Shown piece after piece: positions 17,401 through 25,988 of a stretch of 64,000 nucleotides of DNA. This DNA is from an uncultured Phascolarctobacterium sp. (GTDB taxonomy: Bacteria; Bacillota; Negativicutes; Acidaminococcales; Acidaminococcaceae): positions 1 through 64,000 of the forward strand of contig UQZN01000013.1 of the NCBI GenBank assembly GCA_900545535.1, read 5' to 3'. Numbering within the stretch: position 1 is the stretch's first letter; every line of letters starts with the position of its first letter. A program made the position numbers and the translations under genes. The notes beneath the pieces were generated by a model. That model saw nothing but the letters and a program-made list of their open reading frames with translations, was not told the origin of the DNA and did no database searches.

Positions 17401-18559
17401 CTTGGATATTAAATTTCTTATCAAGGCTGTGTCCGATTTCATGTGAGATAGTGTCAAATTTTTGAAATGAGCGAATACGGATACCTTCTTGTTTAGGCAT
17501 ATAGTAACCGAGAGTATTTTTTCCAGCTTTCAAGTGACCAACTCGAATAGGGGTAATGCTGTTAGCGGTTTCAAGAATTTGGTGAATGCGTACTGGATGA
17601 GGATATTCAGTAGGTAATGGTGTAATTTCTCTTTCATATGCTCCACGGAAGGGCTGGGTGTCTTCAAGCTGTTTGGCTTGCTTAAAGCCTTCATCGACAA
17701 TCTGGTCGATACGTTTTGATACCTCAGAGTTGACTGTGTGATCTATGCGTTCCTGAATGTTCTTCGGTTTGAACGCTGACCGCTGGGTAACCGTAGGTTC
17801 CTCTGTAGACAAAAGGGCCTCAGAGATTGTTGGTTGTGTCTTAGCTGATGGTTCCGCTTTGGCAGTGAGCTTATTATGTTGAAGGTCAAATTCACCTTTG
17901 ATGATTTGTTCAGCTTCGACAGGTTTTTTCTTTGCTTTGTTGATGAGGTAGTTTTTGCGAGCATATTTTGCTGTATGAACGGCAGGAATTAAGAAGGGGG
18001 CTTCGGCTGCTACAAGAATACTGGCGGCTCGTAAGGGATGCTCGTTAGCATAGTCATCCCAACCTTCTTCTTGTGTCTGCTTATATGAGCCATAGACTGG
18101 TGCGGTATTTTTACCAAACTCTGTCAAGGCCTCGGAAAGACCTTTTTCTTGAGCCTGTTCTACAGTGTCTTTGGCAATCAAAGGAGAGATTGCTGCTATA
18201 GCAACACCACTACCTAGCATGGCAGCAGTAAAGGCCGCAGGCTTAATAGTTTCATCTGCGACGTTATCAGTAGCATTTTTATACCAATCGGTAGCTTCCT
18301 GTTGTGCTGGTGTTTGTCTGTTGGTTGTATCGACACTGATTGTGTCCAGCCCGGTAAGCGCCAAAGGGTCTGTAGCGGCAACTTGGTCACCGGCACGTTT
18401 GACTTCTTGGAAGCCTTGTACAGCTCCCTTAGCGTAGTCAAAGAGAGCGTCACCAAGGTCAGCGAAAGCATTGTGTCGTTTAGTTTCTGTTTCTTCGAGA
18501 GCTTTTTCTTCTGTAGACTGCTCAGGTTTAAAGTTTAGTAAGTCATCAGTAATACTCAC
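14495..18559 (-). CDS. internal virion protein, T7 gp16-like, with HExxH metallopeptidase motif
   Basis: The 1354-residue product is of the size and at the place of T7 gp16, the ejected core protein that helps form the DNA-translocation channel. T7 gp16 has an N-terminal lytic transglycosylase; here I see none. Instead residues ~370-380 read ISHEIGHSLDKKF, a zinc-peptidase HEXXH site, and a downstream GEGIAEFTAEY (~412) could give the third ligand. Hydrophobic stretches occur near residues 108-130 (FTAAMLGSGVAIAAISPLIA) and 178-195. The rest is largely helical. The start is a GTG 7 bases after AGGAGG. The peptidase may open the cell wall or process other core proteins. Confidence 0.85.
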   Translation of the reverse strand: MSITDDLLNFKPEQSTEEKALEETETKRHNAFADLGDALFDYAKGAVQGFQEVKRAGDQVAATDPLALTGLDTISVDTTNRQTPAQQEATDWYKNATDNVADETIKPAAFTAAMLGSGVAIAAISPLIAKDTVEQAQEKGLSEALTEFGKNTAPVYGSYKQTQEEGWDDYANEHPLRAASILVAAEAPFLIPAVHTAKYARKNYLINKAKKKPVEAEQIIKGEFDLQHNKLTAKAEPSAKTQPTISEALLSTEEPTVTQRSAFKPKNIQERIDHTVNSEVSKRIDQIVDEGFKQAKQLEDTQPFRGAYEREITPLPTEYPHPVRIHQILETANSITPIRVGHLKAGKNTLGYYMPKQEGIRIRSFQKFDTISHEIGHSLDKKFNIQGHDIELEAAAKSVWKDGQYKDWELRGEGIAEFTAEYVMNPEIAEKNFPGYYKDFTSKLAEDPKLQKKMDTLSNQVRKWYTQSAEARVRGAVVLEGDIKTPIKQQVIKNIDTVKNALVDDTAIFRAAIKDFEEFAEYKLRLEETPADIALAIKSTIPARSQMLLGLSKLDSKYVIGALEEVYNIPLNKVTFADVYAPLEALAKSGKHKEYLSKHGLKDWHEAFTSYMSALHTLEVIDLKNIEKVTELTEQLTDFQQKLKAIDPTLNDKAARKLEKAILKTEKAIAAIVEGRADYVTPIKKSDAVATIKNAPGALKVAAEQLQLFNENILDLSVMFGFLKKEMAADFKEKYPHYVPLFRDFSLENAMDTSFGKHQNFVDIDKFFKALSEEGSERSLKDPIVSMQQAVMRLINNGERNKVGQALAALAKRDKSASLLMEVKGSSPAGAKGIFTVWENGKQKAYQAIAPGVYEAVKEMDRGTAAAMSNILAKIATTSAKTLRIGATSTPAFTVWNFLRDSVFASLASETGLKPVFGTLEGFFSRADKELMARFEAQGVPFSTYIGNSRDITKRLRRAAGNSPRYKDNLAYKVGDKTISTMLDLNQMVEEAPRLAEFKRALEKGYSPQKAGALARDLTLNFARAGTKGRQLNRYTAFFNATIQGFDKFCRMAYEKPKETLAFGTAYITLPTIALWYQNHDKDWYRDMPFDDKMKYWFFELNDTIFKVPKPELPGYLFGSAVERTLDMIADNDPQALEHNTFNSFLISNTVPNAIPTAILPIIEWIFNYNLYRGKPIVSSRDMKKETPDQYNIYTSEVAKSIGKTTGFLSPAKVDNSIKAVTGSMGIFFLSAYDAFAKENATPDKKLTDLTRFTFTEGSRTRSAEVFYDGLDALEKQYNSSSKKNKSKNYKGMLSAKKQIDAHRKTYNIILNDEKLDGATKRTKLDEINKKINAIQRKANQRYLNYKYIQNPQK

Positions 18560-18570
18560 TTTGGTTCCTC

Positions 18571-20619
18571 CTATTCAATATCATTAGGTAACTCAAGATT
18601 GTCCAGCAGGGCTGCTGCATTGAGACCATACTGAGGGGCTATTTTCATCAAACGCTCCTCGATTTCACTTCTGGTCATTCCTTTGGCTACCATTTGAGGT
18701 ATGGCTTTGGTTTTTATTTCATCAATGAGATCATCTGAGGATGGGGAGGGAACCTCAGTGGTTTTAGAAGTATCCTCTGTTTTACCATAACCGGGGATAC
18801 AATGTTTCCAATAGTCATTCATACGTCTTGCAGCAGCGTTAGCTTTATCTTGGAATTTGTCGTCGATTTCGGAGTCTTCGTCTTCCATTTGCCGTTCATA
18901 TTCTTTAAGAATTGCCATATCTGTCCAGAGCTTACCTTTTTCATATTTTAGGTAGAAACGGTCTTCGACGCTGAGGTTGTCATTGTTTATAGCTTTGAAT
19001 TTAGCGTTGATGCTGCGTCGTAGTGCATTTTGTTTGGCAAGTGGCAGGCTGGAGTTATCAAGGATACGCAGGGCTTCTTCTTGGGTGCCTGCTTGAGTAA
19101 CTGCTTGAACCGTATTTTCGTATACTTCTTGCTGTTTCTCTTTTACTATGCGTTTAGCATCAGCATCTTTTGCTTTTAGACGTTGTTTGATTTTTTCCAA
19201 ACGATTTGGAGAATAAGCAGATGCAGTAACCTCTGTGTCATCTGCACGATCATCAAGTCCCCCTATGTAATTTCCAAGATGTAAATGGAGTCCACTACCT
19301 GCATTATGATAAAGAATTTCTGAAAAGTAAGGACTAAAGTTTTCCTTTATCGTTTCTTGTTCTTCTTTTGTTAAATTTCCAAGGTAAACATCAACAGCAT
19401 TTCCTTCAAGATGATAACTGGTAGGAGAACCATTAGCAGAGGCATTACGTTCTGGGTCACGATAACCACTGGTATACTCAGCAATATCACCATAACCAAG
19501 TTGTGATAATATACCGCCAACAGAAGGAAGGATAGCCTTGAAAGCAGGTTTAAGATTGTCGAGGTCACCGGAATAATGGGGGAGATACACCTGAGGTATC
19601 CCACGACCCAAAGCAGTTGCAGGGAGAACTTTAAGACGTTCTTCTACTTTTTCCCAATTAACAGTACCATCACTATTCTTACAGGCTTCGTAGACATCAT
19701 CAGCTATTTTATAGTTGACATTCTCAGAAACTTTTTTGTAATACTTGAAGAAAGAGAGTTCATCACCAAGTTTTCTATCTGAACCATAATAAGGCGTATC
19801 TTTGATAGCGTTTAGCTTCTCGGTGCTAGTGCCGTTTTCAGCTAGTACATCAAGGTTACTTTGGATTATCTTAAGGATTTCATCCGAATTTTTGACGTAA
19901 CCTTGGAGTTCCCTAGTGATTTCCCCGAAGGACTGGACAAAAGCTTCTGTGTCCATTGTATCGGCTCCAGCTACTAAGCCTTGGAGCTTAACATTACAAG
20001 CTCTCTGGCCTTTAGCTCTGGCTTCGTTATTGATACGTTGGTGGGCTTCATGGGCTACTTGTAGGACATCCCTCTGGTAACCATCATAAAAACCTTTGTC
20101 AAAAGCGACACTGTTTCTGATGCTTTCCTTGAAGGAACCATAGGTTTCTTGAAGCATACTATCATAAGACTGGATAGCCTCATTGATACTCTTAGGAGTG
20201 CCGGGGTTTTCGGAAGCCCACCGTTCTTTTGCTGATGCCGCTGCTACCTGACCTATGGATTGGTCTAAAGTAGCCATTGCGTAGGGATTGTCGGTGAGGT
20301 CGTATCCTTTGTCGCTGTGTTGTAGGGCTTGGATACGGTCAAATTTAGCGAGGTCTTCTGGGGTTTTTCCAGCAATCAGTTTTTCTGCTTCAAGAGTAGT
20401 GAATTGCTCACGTTCTCGTTTATCCGCAGCGATCGACTCATCATAAATTGCAGAGCCAAGGATACCTAAAGATTTAGAAAGCAAAGCAGCATCCAAGTCT
20501 GTCCTATGACTAATTCCATTACCGACTGAAAGAGCCTTTAAGTTTTGTTGGTAGACACTCTTAGGTTGTATTGCAAACTGTCTTTGAGTACCGATTGCAG
20601 CACTTACAGGGTTTGACAT
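18571..20619 (-). CDS. internal virion protein, T7 gp15-like position, with M15-type peptidase domain
   Basis: The 682-residue product sits where T7 has gp15. Residues ~383-450 carry an M15 (VanY/DD-carboxypeptidase) zinc site: TSGYRDPERNA, SYHLEGNAVDV (401-411) and GLHLHLGNY (443-451). T7 gp15 has no enzyme domain, so this phage has moved a peptidoglycan-cutting function into this protein. The flanks are helical and charged, like core proteins. The ribosome binding site AAGGAGGT precedes the ATG. The likely role is local cell-wall opening when the core proteins are ejected. Confidence 0.83.
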   Translation of the reverse strand: MSNPVSAAIGTQRQFAIQPKSVYQQNLKALSVGNGISHRTDLDAALLSKSLGILGSAIYDESIAADKREREQFTTLEAEKLIAGKTPEDLAKFDRIQALQHSDKGYDLTDNPYAMATLDQSIGQVAAASAKERWASENPGTPKSINEAIQSYDSMLQETYGSFKESIRNSVAFDKGFYDGYQRDVLQVAHEAHQRINNEARAKGQRACNVKLQGLVAGADTMDTEAFVQSFGEITRELQGYVKNSDEILKIIQSNLDVLAENGTSTEKLNAIKDTPYYGSDRKLGDELSFFKYYKKVSENVNYKIADDVYEACKNSDGTVNWEKVEERLKVLPATALGRGIPQVYLPHYSGDLDNLKPAFKAILPSVGGILSQLGYGDIAEYTSGYRDPERNASANGSPTSYHLEGNAVDVYLGNLTKEEQETIKENFSPYFSEILYHNAGSGLHLHLGNYIGGLDDRADDTEVTASAYSPNRLEKIKQRLKAKDADAKRIVKEKQQEVYENTVQAVTQAGTQEEALRILDNSSLPLAKQNALRRSINAKFKAINNDNLSVEDRFYLKYEKGKLWTDMAILKEYERQMEDEDSEIDDKFQDKANAAARRMNDYWKHCIPGYGKTEDTSKTTEVPSPSSDDLIDEIKTKAIPQMVAKGMTRSEIEERLMKIAPQYGLNAAALLDNLELPNDIE

Positions 20620-20640
20620 TAGTTGATTACCTCCTTATAT

Positions 20641-21210
20641 TTATTTAGCTCCATTAGTTATCCAGTTATACTTGGCTCCAGTATTTTTTACAGACTGGCG
20701 TTGATTTTGCGTCTGAGTATAGGAATTTAAAACAATCCCGGCTGTGCTTAAAGCGTTACTGAACCTAGAGGGCATTTTAGGAGCAGAAGCATTTAGATTT
20801 TTTATATAGTCTTTTGTAGAGAGCAGGCTGCGTTCTTTATTTAAATCAATTTCGTTAGACTTACGAGCAAAGTTGTCTTTTATAGATGCTTTCGTCCGGG
20901 CTGTATCACCTTCAACATTCCTAAGGAGCATCTTAGCAGTACGGCCAGACATAGTTTCGTTTACCGCAGCTTCGACACCAGAGTTGACACGCATAGCGTT
21001 GTGAGACACTTTATCGAGTTCTGCAACAGCAGCATCAAAGGCATCCATACGTTTTATTTCATAGTCCTGAAAGGCATAATTCATTTGGGTAAAAGCGGCA
21101 GTTGCTTGCTGGTTCATCTGAGCCTGAGCTTGCGCCGCTGCTGATTTTTGTCCCATGTAATTACCTGCAACTTGTAATCCAACATCTAAGACTGAGGGAA
21201 TGGAACACAT
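20641..21210 (-). CDS. internal virion protein, T7 gp14-like
   Basis: The product of 189 residues starts MCSIPSVLDVGLQVAGNYMG, then an Ala/Gln-rich helical region (QKSAAAQAQAQMNQQATAAF), as in gp14-type core proteins that insert into the outer membrane during ejection. I place the start at the ATG at 21210 (after AAAGGAAAA), which overlaps the stop of the upstream gene as TAATG, rather than at an upstream ATG at 21246. Order (gp13, gp14, gp15, gp16) matches T7. Confidence 0.78.
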   Translation of the reverse strand: MCSIPSVLDVGLQVAGNYMGQKSAAAQAQAQMNQQATAAFTQMNYAFQDYEIKRMDAFDAAVAELDKVSHNAMRVNSGVEAAVNETMSGRTAKMLLRNVEGDTARTKASIKDNFARKSNEIDLNKERSLLSTKDYIKNLNASAPKMPSRFSNALSTAGIVLNSYTQTQNQRQSVKNTGAKYNWITNGAK

Positions 21211-21656
21211 TATATTTTTTCCTTTCTGAAATAAAAGTAGCGACACTGACCATCTGGTGTCTTATCACCCCAATGTGCCCCCATCCAAGTGAGCCAATTA
21301 ATATGAAGTTGGTTGTTTAACCATGCTTTGTTGCCCAGTATTTTATAGAAGCCATTTTGAAATTTGCTTTTGAGGAGCCATTTGGTGTACCTGAGGAATG
21401 TTATTTTATGCTGTTCGACACGTGTGGTACAGAGCATCCAGACAGTACCATAACCATCAATGTCCGCTAAAATGCCGCCAATGGCATAGACGTTGCCGTT
21501 TTCATCGACAAGGCTTTGGCAGTTGTCAAATTCGGAGAGGGGCTGGTCGATAAATTTGGTTCCGTCCAGTTCTGCTTCTTGGAGATCTAAAGGACGTACA
21601 TTTTTGAGAAAATCTTGCATATGTTTAAGGGTAGTAATTTCAAGGTGTAATTTCAT
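21210..21656 (-). CDS. T7 gp13-like virion assembly protein (acetyltransferase-like fold)
   Basis: 148 residues with the gp13 pattern: VYAIGGILADIDGYGTVWML then HKITFLRYTKWLLK ... LHINWLTWMGAHWGD ... GQCRYFYFRKE. This parallels T7 gp13 (AIGG ... WFVTSDQV ... FRKLIMEYRDK ... GAVFHEEYTRDGQFQLF). The family looks like a degenerate GNAT fold; T7 gp13 is needed for morphogenesis but is not a stable virion part. It is tightly packed between the tail tube B and gp14-like genes with 4-base overlaps. Confidence 0.72.
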   Translation of the reverse strand: MKLHLEITTLKHMQDFLKNVRPLDLQEAELDGTKFIDQPLSEFDNCQSLVDENGNVYAIGGILADIDGYGTVWMLCTTRVEQHKITFLRYTKWLLKSKFQNGFYKILGNKAWLNNQLHINWLTWMGAHWGDKTPDGQCRYFYFRKEKI

Positions 21657-24310
21657 ATTGGCCTACTCCTTCTGTAATAACTTCCTTCCCAACCAGCACC
21701 AGTCAAGGCTACAGGATTTGGGTTATATGATGTAATGGTTATTTCGCAGTTAGTGTTTAAGGATTGAATAGGGATTTTAAATTGGTCAGTGGAGAAATTT
21801 AAAGAACCTAAGGTACTATTTTCGTTCCCTAAGGTTCTTGCTGTGTGTAAGTATTCATATTTGTTTTTTCCTTTTATATCGACAGTTACTAAGAAAGTAC
21901 CTGTTTCCGAAAAGTTTATCCAGAAAGAGCGAAGTTGAAGACGGCCGGTATCTATGGCCTTTGTTCCATTTTCGTTCTCTTGTCGTATCATAAGTGTTGA
22001 GAAAACTATTTTCATATTATAATTTTCTCCAACAAATATCTTTTTGTTACGCCAATCTCCTTCGAGCCTAACGAGTCCGTCGTCATCTGCATTAATCTCC
22101 TGATAACTTCCATGAGTATCGACTAGGGCAAACCCAGAGAATGTAGCTAAATCGGGGGCATTATAGACATCTTTAATATTAAAAGCAGTACGTTCAGTAA
22201 TGATGTCGTAAGTATCCGATGGGATTTCATAAGGAACTTTTCTGTCTAAATAGATGCGATAAGGTTCTTGTTCATAATCTACTGTATTGTAAGTGAAAGA
22301 CATTTTTTCGAGAAAAAGGATACCATCTCTTTCAATGACAATGTAAAATAAATCCCCGAAAAAGTCAGCTCCTAAAATATTTCCTGAACCAAAATTCCAA
22401 TATGACCAAGCTGCTTGATGTCTGACAGAGTCAATAAAAAGATATTTGTAGACATAAATATTGTTGCTTTTTCCTTCTGTTAAAAACAACAATAAATTTT
22501 CTACAGGGGATGTGATGATTTTGTATACACCATTAGGAATAAAATTCTGAACGTGACTCGTTATGTCTTGTGCATCTTTACTTTCAGTATTGTCAGCAGC
22601 AGTGAAAAATTCTCGTACAGTGGTATATTGGCTTCGTTCTGCGGTGAAATAAAGATTTCTTCCGGCTGTGGCTGGCTTTGCTTTAGAAGAATTACCAAAC
22701 CGTGTTACAGCAGGTGGTATATTAGCATTTTTAGGGGTTAATACACCTTCACATCTCAGGATAAACTGGGCATCATCACTCATTAAAACAAGGTTTTCAT
22801 CGTATGGGACAGCATGATGCAATGTTGCTATTTTATTATCACTAACAGCTAAATCTATAGCATCTGTATCCTGAACTTCTAATGTTGAAACCATCCAGAA
22901 ATTAAAGAAACCAGCACTTTGAGATAAGATTACATTTTCTCCGGCAATGAAACACAGACGATTTCTAAAATAGACAATATCTTTTATTGGATACCCTATA
23001 AAAGACGGTTCTGGATTGGAGTCTTCATCTCCTACTTTTCGTTCTTCCCATTCTGCTTGCTTTAATAAGAAGGAACCGTCAGACTGCCTTACTAAAACAT
23101 GAGGCATTGTTTGGAGATCATAGCTTTTTGAAATACCAGGGCGAACACACTCTTTCCAGATGTTGTCTGAGGCATCAAACCGAATGTAATAATCATCTGT
23201 AGTGCTACCGGACTCACCTGCTACTAAAACAGTGTAGCCATCTGGAGCAGACGAGGGGAGCATTGAAAACTTTTGAACACTTCTCAACATACCAAAAGCT
23301 GCTTGGTTGTTGTAACCATCATAAACTGTAATACTTTTAATATCGGAGATAGTATTAGGTTCTATGATTGTTTCCCAGAATGTTTTTCGACGTATTTTAA
23401 AACTGGTGTTGCTTATCGAAAGGACTTCCCAGTAATCGTTAAGGCACCTATTGTATTCTGCTAGTGCTTGATCTGTGAGATTGACATCTTCTTCACCCGG
23501 CTTGTAACCAGAAACTATTAGTATATCTTGTTGGGGAAGATAATAGGCAGTTGTTCTACCAATACTTTTAAAGAGTTGAGCTTGCTGTTCATAGGTTGTT
23601 GATGGTTCTCTCCAGTATTTTTTTTCAATAGTCGCACTGGAAGATTTTGTAATGTATAGCCAAGATGAACCTGTTTGTACGACATAACCATTGTTTCTGG
23701 CTTGAGTTGCTAATTGGTTTGCAATATAATCAGTAGCTATTTGACCAGTATGGGATTTGTCGGAACCGTCTGGGGTTGTAAAGGAAGCAATAGTTGTACC
23801 ATTTACATCAATACGATAAGTTCTACCATATTGTCCGCTCTTGATATTAACTAAAGCACCCTGCGTAGCCCATACGTCATCTGTTTTATCATCAGACATT
23901 CTGGGTACAGCATAAACATTAGAAATAAAAGTGTAATCTGCAATAGTCTGACACTTTAAATCACTACGAGGGCTTTGAGTTGTAATATATCTTTTAGCAG
24001 CGTCATTTTCATATTTTACCTCTTTAGGATTACCGTTAAGATCAAATACTAAAACATCATTGCCAGTAAATGTTACAATGTATTTTTCGTAGTCGTCTCT
24101 GTTGATAAAATGAATTAATGGTATATTACCAACATTGACTTCTTTAGTTAGCTGAGACACAAATAAAGTAGGTGGTCTTTTTTGGAGACCTGCTGCTTCG
24201 GTGGAGAAGCCATTGATTTGCTCGTGGAGCTGCTCAGGATGCCTGAGGTTTTGAGGCTGTTGACTAATTCCAGCTACAAGATTTTTTATAGTTTGAGAGT
24301 ATAATGTCAT
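21653..24310 (-). CDS. tail tubular protein B (T7 gp12-like nozzle)
   Basis: 885 residues (T7 gp12 is 794). The start MTLYSQTIKNLVAGISQQPQ with NLRHPEQLHEQINGFSTEAA next is diagnostic of the family: a GISQQP motif near the N-terminus followed by a QxNG motif. It forms the hexameric nozzle of the short tail that contacts fibres and internal proteins. The gene overlaps the tail tube A gene by 4 bases. It is longer than T7 gp12; the extra residues are spread over the middle of the protein. Confidence 0.93.
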   Translation of the reverse strand: MTLYSQTIKNLVAGISQQPQNLRHPEQLHEQINGFSTEAAGLQKRPPTLFVSQLTKEVNVGNIPLIHFINRDDYEKYIVTFTGNDVLVFDLNGNPKEVKYENDAAKRYITTQSPRSDLKCQTIADYTFISNVYAVPRMSDDKTDDVWATQGALVNIKSGQYGRTYRIDVNGTTIASFTTPDGSDKSHTGQIATDYIANQLATQARNNGYVVQTGSSWLYITKSSSATIEKKYWREPSTTYEQQAQLFKSIGRTTAYYLPQQDILIVSGYKPGEEDVNLTDQALAEYNRCLNDYWEVLSISNTSFKIRRKTFWETIIEPNTISDIKSITVYDGYNNQAAFGMLRSVQKFSMLPSSAPDGYTVLVAGESGSTTDDYYIRFDASDNIWKECVRPGISKSYDLQTMPHVLVRQSDGSFLLKQAEWEERKVGDEDSNPEPSFIGYPIKDIVYFRNRLCFIAGENVILSQSAGFFNFWMVSTLEVQDTDAIDLAVSDNKIATLHHAVPYDENLVLMSDDAQFILRCEGVLTPKNANIPPAVTRFGNSSKAKPATAGRNLYFTAERSQYTTVREFFTAADNTESKDAQDITSHVQNFIPNGVYKIITSPVENLLLFLTEGKSNNIYVYKYLFIDSVRHQAAWSYWNFGSGNILGADFFGDLFYIVIERDGILFLEKMSFTYNTVDYEQEPYRIYLDRKVPYEIPSDTYDIITERTAFNIKDVYNAPDLATFSGFALVDTHGSYQEINADDDGLVRLEGDWRNKKIFVGENYNMKIVFSTLMIRQENENGTKAIDTGRLQLRSFWINFSETGTFLVTVDIKGKNKYEYLHTARTLGNENSTLGSLNFSTDQFKIPIQSLNTNCEITITSYNPNPVALTGAGWEGSYYRRSRPI

Positions 24311-24873
24311 CGAGTCAACAACTCCTGTACATGAGTATGTTCTAAAAGGTTATAGTCGTTTTTATCCAATTCATCTTCTTGTAGGTATTGCCAAGTTTCT
24401 TGGATTTTGTTTAGTAATACTTGGGTTAGTGCTTCATCCCCAAGATACCTTGATTGAAACTCGAAAGAGGCCTTAGCGATAATATAGTTTCGAGCGGCTT
24501 CTGGCATATCTTCAAAAGGAACTAAGATGATTGCATTAACGTAAATGGGGTTTTCAAAAGTTGATGTTTTGGAGACTAAGTCATAGATGTAGTCACCTTG
24601 TTTGATATACTTAGTTCCTTCTTCTCCATCAATTTTCAAATAACTGTCTAACCATTTTATACGTTTAGAGTGAATATCTGGATTTAATGGGTAGTTTTCA
24701 ACAGAATTAAACGACCAGCCTCGTGCTTGAAAGGCCCTATTATTGCTTCTAAGGATACGAAGGGCGTTAGTTACATCAACGTCCAAAGTGTTTTCCAGTG
24801 TATTTACAGGAGACTCGCCTATAGAACCAATAATTTCATTGACAGCATCTAATTCAGTCGTAGGGGTAATCAT
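24307..24873 (-). CDS. tail tubular protein A (T7 gp11-like gatekeeper)
   Basis: 188 residues with the family opening ELDAVNEIIGSIGESPVNTL and the central RAFQARGWSFNSVENYPLNP. It is close in length to T7 gp11 (196), the ring between portal and nozzle to which fibres attach. Order capsid - terminator - gp11 - gp12 is the same as in T7. A strong ribosome binding site (AAAGGAGGT) precedes the ATG. Confidence 0.93.
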   Translation of the reverse strand: MITPTTELDAVNEIIGSIGESPVNTLENTLDVDVTNALRILRSNNRAFQARGWSFNSVENYPLNPDIHSKRIKWLDSYLKIDGEEGTKYIKQGDYIYDLVSKTSTFENPIYVNAIILVPFEDMPEAARNYIIAKASFEFQSRYLGDEALTQVLLNKIQETWQYLQEDELDKNDYNLLEHTHVQELLTR

Positions 24874-24894
24874 AAGATGACCTCCTTTCTAAAG

Positions 24895-24928
24895 TAGAAA
24901 AAATAGGGGAGCCATTAGACTCCCCTGT
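24895..24928 (-). terminator. intrinsic terminator after the capsid gene (T-phi equivalent)
   Basis: On the minus strand AGGGGAG / CTCCCCT (24926-24920 and 24911-24905) form a 7-bp GC-rich stem with an 8-base loop, followed by ATTTTTT. It begins 9 bases after the capsid stop codon. T7 has its only phage-RNA-polymerase terminator, T-phi, at exactly this place, right after gene 10. Confidence 0.85.
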
Positions 24929-24935
24929 GGGTTGA

Positions 24936-25928
24936 TTAAGAAGCGGTAATAACACCCATAAAGGCTGCTTCCGGGCGCAGGCCACCATGACCCATTGCAT
25001 ATTTAGCAATGATTTGATCGGCTTGCAAGTTTGCACGACGAGCGTGTTCTACAGACAAGTCCTTCAAAGTCAAAGTACCTACAGTGGAGCGGTGAGCAAC
25101 GAGGAACATACAGGTGTCTTTGTATGCGGCGGGGAATACATGGCCTTGGCCTTGAATAACGCCTGCATTGACATCTGCACCACCACGAGTAAGGTGTGGA
25201 GTTTCAACGAGGTCGAAGCCAAGCAGACGAGGCGGTTTACCATTTTCAATGGTTACAGAGGCACCATACAGTTTGTTGATGATGTCTTTATTTGCTACCA
25301 GAGCATTAAGGGCGACAGGGCGAATATAAACAGTACGTTCCGTTTCCGGGACATAATTTTCAGACATAGTAGTTTTGATTTTCAAGAGCTGTTCAAAGAT
25401 TGCTTTGCCCATTACTTCGGTTTCACCGATAGCTGCGGCTGCAATAGCAGTGCTAAGGATAGCACCTTTACCTAAACCGGTGATATTTTCTTTATCTTCA
25501 ACGACCAGTTTGGCGATTTCTGCAAGGACAGCACCATCTCGTGCTACTGCCAGTGCTTCACCAGTTTGTTTAGCATATTCACCACGCACATCAAAATGCG
25601 CCATAGCGTCATCCAAGTCGAAAATCAAGCAGTCAGAGGTCAACAGACCATCAATTTCAATGATTTTCTCAGCGTGCGGAATGTTTACACGCAGATCGTC
25701 GAGATTAGCACCTGCTTTGAGGTAGGAGGATGCAGCACGACCAAATACCGGGAATTGAGCGGATTTACCAGAGGTAATATGACGTTCAATGTGTCGACCA
25801 AGAGTTACGGAGTTCTGCGTATATGCAGTGAGGGTTTCACCTGCATATAATTTTAAGAACATTGCTAAACGATCTTGCGGGGAAGCTCCTTGGATTAGAC
25901 CGGGAGCTGCAATAGTAATATCTGCCAT
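24936..25928 (-). CDS. major capsid protein (T7 gp10-like)
   Basis: 330 residues (T7 gp10A is 345), HK97 fold expected. The N-terminal arm and E-loop region (MFLKLYAGETLTAYTQNSVT, then ITSGKSAQFPVFGRAASSYL) match T7-like capsids (GKSAQFPVxGR is the signature). The protein ends IIAKYAMGHGGLRPEAAFMG. It is preceded by its own hairpin terminator and followed by another, which isolates it as a short transcript segment. No slippery-site frameshift product like T7 gp10B is evident. Confidence 0.95.
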   Translation of the reverse strand: MADITIAAPGLIQGASPQDRLAMFLKLYAGETLTAYTQNSVTLGRHIERHITSGKSAQFPVFGRAASSYLKAGANLDDLRVNIPHAEKIIEIDGLLTSDCLIFDLDDAMAHFDVRGEYAKQTGEALAVARDGAVLAEIAKLVVEDKENITGLGKGAILSTAIAAAAIGETEVMGKAIFEQLLKIKTTMSENYVPETERTVYIRPVALNALVANKDIINKLYGASVTIENGKPPRLLGFDLVETPHLTRGGADVNAGVIQGQGHVFPAAYKDTCMFLVAHRSTVGTLTLKDLSVEHARRANLQADQIIAKYAMGHGGLRPEAAFMGVITAS

Positions 25929-25952
25929 TAGTTAAATAATCATCCTTTCTAA

Positions 25953-25988
25953 ATAAAAAAAAAGAAACAGCCATAATATTTGGCTGTC
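25953..25988 (-). terminator. hairpin and T-run between scaffold and capsid genes
   Basis: On the minus strand ACAGCC - 9 bases - GGCTGT (25987-25967) is followed by TTCTTTTTTTTTA. This is a good intrinsic-terminator shape just after the scaffold stop and 25 bases before the capsid gene's leader. It could act on host polymerase or as an mRNA end that stabilises transcripts. Confidence 0.75.
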
